Assembly: GCA_025618425.1 (NCBI GenBank)
Contig: CM046850.1
Span: forward strand, 21,991,907-22,055,906
Length of the DNA: 64,000 nt
From: Heliocidaris tuberculata
Taxonomy: Eukaryota; Echinodermata; Echinoidea; Camarodonta; Echinometridae
Direction: 5' to 3'
Positions within the stretch are counted from its first letter, which is position 1. Every line of letters begins with the position of its first letter. Shown in pieces: positions 58,752 through 64,000 of this stretch. The notes beneath the pieces are model-generated. The model was not told where the DNA came from, made no database searches, and was given only the letters and a program-made list of their open reading frames with translations. Both the position numbers and the translations under genes were made by a program.

Positions 58752-59659
58752 CCTTCAGTGACTTCTGTGAAGAATGAGATATCAATCATTTGATCAATTT
58801 CACTTAAGTCTTTTGGAAAAACATATGAAATTGTTTCTTTTTGGTGAAATAGTTCCCTTCAAAAATTGTTGTTTGCCATGGAACACTCACGGGACCATCA
58901 CTACATGGGGCTGTGTCAATTTTGGCCTGTCATGACCTCTAAGTTGAAGAGGTAAAAAAACACCAATATAATCGGCAAAATTTTGAGCATATACTTCCTA
59001 CTACATTTTAAAATGATAGAATATCTAATTTCATGCCAGATCCCTCGACAGGATCTTTATCATCTTGATCAAGTGAAATTTTCAGGCTGTTTTTGGTTGG
59101 TGATCTTGCTCCTCTCCAGCACACATATGGGCAAGATATCACACACTTGCCATGGGAGGCAATTGCTCACGGTATGAAGGTACAGAGTGCGAGGTTATCT
59201 CCAATAACCTCGCATAAGTGTGAGTGGCCATGGAATTGCCATTGGCTGATTGGATTTTCACACCCCAAAATGCATTAAATTAAAAAGATTAATGTACACA
59301 TTAGTCTAGACCCCTCAACATTCATGTACACATTTGCCATTTATAGAACACACCTTTTGAAATATTCACGAAATTAACGGTTAGCATGTAAAAAAAAAGT
59401 AGAATTAGGATCTACTGAGTACTGTTTGAAATGATCTCAAAACAGAACATGTGGCTACAACTACATCTCCATGCGACACTCATTGAGAGCGGCCTTTATA
59501 ACAGTCACCACACAGTACGTGTACTGTCCGTTCACGTCTACATATTACGACACGGAATGAATGACTTTTGAACATGTTTGAAGAATTTGGAATAGCTAAT
59601 CTGACTGTGCATCCACCCAATAAAATAATAATGATAAGGCATAAAATGACTATCATTAC

Positions 59660-59780
59660 CTTCTTCCTTGTTGTTCTGAACAGATATATCTAAGTACAAT
59701 CAGCAAATCACAGTGCGTGTCAGACTGTGATCTCTCAGAAAAATGTCACACATGCAAGTTGTCCATGCCGCAATAGAAAC
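59660..59780 (-). other. DHX33: Probable untranslated first exon of DHX33
   Basis: On the minus strand, sequence ending GAAGAAG|GTAATG at 59660 offers a donor that would pair with the acceptor just before the start-codon exon at 58764. The right boundary is a guess. GC-rich sequence around 59.77-59.83 kb could be the promoter. Confidence 0.35.
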
Positions 59781-59958
59781 GTATCGGCGTATTGTATTCA
59801 GCCTACGGCCGAGCTAGCGCTAGTAGTACCGGTACGTATATCCATATTCAGTTTATCTTTCACTCCATCAAAATTTGTCATTTCGATCTTTTAACATCAT
59901 AAGTCTGTCTTAAATTGTCTTTCCATGACTCCCATGGCTGTTTTTATCATATCATGGT

Positions 59959-60712
59959 CAGGGGCAGCGAGGCATCTTTCAAAGAGGGGTGGGGGGGGGG
60001 GGGGCACATAAAAAAGGGCAATTTTGGGAGAAAAAAGGGGCACCTACAAGGGGTGAACATAAAGCGAATAAGGGACAATTTTGTGACATTGGTGTTATCC
60101 TACAGTCTAATTGATATATTATCAAGCATCATCTTCTTCATTTTTATGGTGGTTTTGCTTCAGCTTTGCCAATTATATATATGTTGTGTGCAATGGTGTA
60201 ATGATTCATGTGTGAGCAAGCAAAAAAATTCAAGACTTCTTTCTAATGCTGAAGTCCTTGGGTTGTGCATTATTTACAGTAATATAATGAAAATGACAAC
60301 AGCAAATTTTCAGAAAACATTGCCCATACTTGGTGTGAATTATGGGCACATTCGAGCTAGCAGAATGAGAAATCCTTTGCTGGGGGGAGGGGGGGGGATG
60401 GGCATTGTCCCCCTCTTGCCTCAGAGTCCAGCTCAGCTGGCTTACATTGTAGTTGTATTAATATGGGTACATACATAAAGCTGCACTGAATCTTTGAAGA
60501 AGCTAGATATGGCTCTTTTTGTAAGAAATAGTGGGAAATGTAGGTATAATGGGGCACTTATTGGACTTATTGGATGGAGGAAATTATGAGAGATAAAATG
60601 GACACTTATGAGAAGAGGAATAGGGCACATATCAGATAGTAAAAGGGGCATTTATCAGAAGTAAAGAGGGGGCACTTGTGCCCCCCCCCCCCCTCCCGGT
60701 GCATGGCCTCTG
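59959..60712. mobile_element. hAT-like non-autonomous element
   Basis: Starts CAGGGGCAGCG, ends GGCCTCTG. Flanks ATCATGGT (59951-59958) and CTCATGGT (60713-60720) match at 7 of 8 positions. Contains GGGGCAC-type motifs and G/C runs. The ORF inside has no recognisable transposase. Confidence 0.65.
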
Positions 60713-60811
60713 CTCATGGTTAATGCTTCACAGGCCAGAGTACATTCCCTTTAGATTATACATCCTCATTAAAGCCTAATTTGACTTCTTAAACCCTCTA
60801 TTTTCCTCTCT

Positions 60812-60939
60812 TTTCCTTTCTCTCTCTCTCTCTCTCCCGCTTAATTTCCCATTCCCTCTCTCTTCCCTCCCTCTTAACTTTCCTCTCTCTCTCTCTAGTC
60901 TCCACCCCTGTAACATTCCATCACTCTTCCTCTTGCTTG

Positions 60940-60980
<41 letters not shown>
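60812..60980. repeat. CT-rich microsatellite
   Basis: Runs of CTCTCT with interruptions. GA runs also occur at 15270-15317. Any ORF here is a shadow (Arg/Glu repeats). Confidence 0.9.
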
Positions 60981-60982
<2 letters not shown>

Positions 60983-60999
60983 CTCCTTTTCCAATGCTG

Positions 61000-63900
61000 A
61001 TTAAAAGTCAGCAAAAATCTATAACCAGGGAACACAGTTACAGTTCCCTGCTATGATTCCACTCAACCCACGCATCACAAAACAATAACAAAATATCAAA
61101 CAGTGCTTTTCATGAAAAAGCTAAGATGAATTTATTAATACAATCTTGTATCACTACTGCTTCCACCAAATTATTTTTTATCCCTTCCTTATCGAAGAAC
61201 TTGATGCCATAATACAAAAGGGCAATATACAAGAATAGAATTATTTTCATGTTTGTGATCGTCTTGCTTTACTCGTAATCATAAACCAATCCATCAAAAA
61301 TGACGCATATGATGATAATATCCAAATCACCATTTTTTACATTTTTTTTCTTTTTACAGTTCCACTCCAGTATCTTATATCATTCTATAGCTACCTTTTA
61401 TTAGAAAATGGAAACAAAACAGTTTTATAAATCTCTTAATTACTCTCGGCCTCGACGGCCGGTAAATCCTGGTGTAATTTCCAAATTCCTGCTAAACACA
61501 TTCAACATAAGATATATATATCTATATATGTATATGTGCACTACAATATATTGCTTTCTAAATTTTTCACCACAAGATATATATTACAAAAGAAGGGGAA
61601 AAGAACAACATTCACAAAGGCACAACATTGAAACCAGCATTGATCCTGGTTTCCATCTGAAAGTTGCATAGCTTTTCGATCACAAATATCACACCACTAT
61701 TAAAGTTTGGGTATATATATATATATATGTAACAAAAATGATAGTAATAAGCCTTGCTTCCACAACACAGACAATGAAAAAAAATTAAGTTTCAGTGTAA
61801 ATATGACGAAATAAATACATTAAAAATGCTTCTTGACTACTATACAAAGGTGGGTTAAATAGATGAAGATCGCTTCATAACATGAAGCCACTGTGTAACA
61901 AGTAGCAATATAAAGTACAGTGTGTGTCATGAAAAAGTTTAGAACATGCTAAATTTATGTACATTACTGGCGTGATATGACCCACCATCAGTATTTACAG
62001 GAAAGTCTTCATAATGGTCACAGAGCAGAAAATGTTTCGAATACTATTCAAATGAAAATTGATATAAACCAATTGAAAATGAAATAATTTTTCTCTTCTG
62101 CTTCAAAATAAAAATTTGTATGAATGCCATCAACTCATAAGATTTTGTTATGTATATCAACAGATACATGTATATTTCCATGCCATGTCATCTGCTGAGA
62201 GCAAGAAGGATGTTAACTCATAAACTTTTAGTCTCAATGCCCTTCTGACTTTCAACAGACAATATGATTATTAAAGAAACCAGTCAATATTCAAGAGAGA
62301 CACAGTTGGACTGACCATAATGAATAAGGAAAGCCTGCATCACGGACACTGCACAATTTCTCAACTGCCGTAATTTGCTATGTCTGTGACACACACCTTC
62401 TACATGCACTTAAAGCCTTTTAACTGTCATGAATAGTATTCCAAATGCTGGAAGAATGTCATGACATTGAAAAAAAGATGCATTAAAATCAGGAGAAAAA
62501 TAATCAGATTTGAAGTCAAGAATGATCAATATCTATTTTTTTTTTGTTGCTCTGTACCATAAGAAAATAGGAAGCCTGTAACAAAGAAACATATTTTGCA
62601 TCTGTATTACATTCCATATTTACTGTTCATATTTTGCTTACACGTTTAAAAACTGTCCATATCATAAAAAATAATTTGTAAGGCTGTATCTAAATATCAT
62701 GGCATTTAGATCAAAAAGACAAATTCAAAGAGAAAACAACTCCTTATTCACATGATATATAAAAAGGAAAACCTTGGTCAATTAAAGCTTGCAGTAGTTT
62801 CTCTCGTAAATGTACATGTACGTCTTCAAATAAGAAATAAACTGATTTGAAAATAGAGAACTCAATTCCCTTTACATAGAGATTGAAAAATATCACACCT
62901 TAGTCTATATACAGCATGCTTGCTAAGAAAACACCTCCGCAAAGAATTATCATATCATGTGCAAAAATAAATACTATAGTTCTCTTTTCAAATCACGTCA
63001 ATACATTTGATTCGTCAGTGTTTTGCATCAATTGTTTCTATCTCTTTGAATAGAAATGTATTACGCATAAAGTCTACATGCAAACACATCTGTACAATTT
63101 GGCATAGTGTCTGAGGCCAATATTTCACCTCATGATAAAAAACAGAATCCTCTTTCTTGAATTCCATTTCAAGCACAGCTTGCGACAAAAGATCAACTCC
63201 TATGGTATAAAAACCTACTCTCTAGTTGTTTTTTAAAGGGAGTATACAGATAATGCACGGTAGCGAGTGCATTCAGGGCCAAATAATGCACGATGTGCGA
63301 GAAGAGCCCCTGGATATACCGCACGGAGGTCCAAGATTTGGAGACTGGTTATAGGCATGTGAGCTTGTGAAGGCATGATTAGAAAGTTCATTTGCTTCAA
63401 TATACTCCTGACATCCCAGTATAGGGAATGAGAAACCATTTACCTGGGAAACCTTAGATGAAAAACATCAACAAAATTAAAATGCCTTTAGATATCATAA
63501 AGGGAACAACACTGGGATGAAGAACAAACTCTCTGAAGGATGGTGACATCATCACTGTTGCATTATGGGTGCTCTTCTGGGTCAGAATACAAAGCACAGG
63601 AGAAAGAGAGGGCCCAGTCAGTGTGGACCCCTTTAAAAAAAATTTAGTACTTTTCTTCTTTTAATACTGACATTAGCTTTTATTAAAAGAAGTTCATCCC
63701 CAAAATGCTCACCCTCATAAATATATGGCTTTGTCCCCTCATGCCTTCCTTAAAATCTTAGCTTTGCAAATGATTCAAACATTTAAAGTACATAATACCA
63801 TGCAAAGACAGAAAATTATCCATTTACATCACGAACAGTCATCAAAACTCATTTCTCCAGCTGTTAAAATATTACACAGAATTTCCTTCATTAATTTTGA

Positions 63901-64000
63901 GGTATTTCTGTTAAATGAAAGCAAAAAACTCTGTTATGAAAATATTAATAAAGAAAAGTAAGGTACTTAGTTTTTACCCATAAAGGCAGAGATATTTCCA
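61000..64000. other. Right-end AT-rich region without a recognised gene
   Basis: No exon or domain seen on either strand. A minus-strand AATAAA near 61128-61135 leaves open that this is the long 3' UTR of a gene entering from the right. Only the palindromic element at 62185-62275 and short microsatellites stand out. Confidence 0.4.
62185..62275. repeat. Palindromic element, copy 2
   Basis: Arms GCAAGAAGGATGTTAACTC and AATGCCCTTCTGACTTTCAA. Shares GTCATCTG(Y)TGAGAGC with 39893-39985. Confidence 0.55.

Noticed and set aside
59915..60478. 187-codon plus-strand ORF
   Set aside because: Runs from outside into the hAT-like element across its left end and a poly-G run; no transposase motifs.
60776..60994. 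Arg/Glu-rich minus-strand ORF
   Set aside because: It is the translation of the CT microsatellite.
61408..61671. 87-codon ORF at the right end
   Set aside because: AT-rich, no domain, crosses TATA repeats; no support beyond length.

Overview
The window is animal nuclear DNA: AT-rich, with many short exons, GT/AG introns and a dense load of short transposons. The host proteins are clearly metazoan. Several repeat families (palindromic TTAA-flanked elements, a tRNA-headed SINE, a GCGC-rich dispersed repeat) resemble those I associate with sea urchins and other echinoderms, so I infer an echinoderm, probably an echinoid. That is recognition, not a database result.

Layout. (1) 595-14709, minus: the N-terminal 408 codons (10 exons) of importin-5 (IPO5); the rest lies off the left edge. 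(2) 14710-14946: a 237-bp shared promoter between two divergent genes. (3) 14947-38409, plus: a USP-class deubiquitinase in 17 inferred exons (1376 aa) whose catalytic domain carries an embedded RING-like zinc module. Its 8.7-kb first intron is a nest of transposons, including a 5'-truncated RLE-type LINE with a perfect 43-bp target-site duplication. (4) 38410-44798: convergent 3' ends and repeats. (5) 44799-58751, minus: the complete DEAH-box helicase DHX33 in 22 coding exons (664 aa), with a probable untranslated first exon near 59.66 kb. (6) About 59.7-64 kb: a hAT-like element, CT-rich satellite and AT-rich DNA in which I recognise no gene.

The three genes are housekeeping functions (nuclear import, ubiquitin editing, RNA helicase/ribosome biogenesis) and show no operon-like link beyond the shared IPO5/USP promoter. 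Exon phases chain without a break in all three models, and both complete models sum to multiples of three, which is the strongest internal check available.

Most unusual points: a RING module inside a USP domain with its histidine ligand replaced by glycine; and six independent local duplications that cross or abut exon-intron junctions (IPO5 exons 3, 7 and 10; USP exons 8, 12 and 15), several of which copy a splice acceptor. One (IPO5 exon 7) offers an in-frame 66-nt alternative acceptor. Transposon-in-transposon nests with readable target-site duplications are also present.
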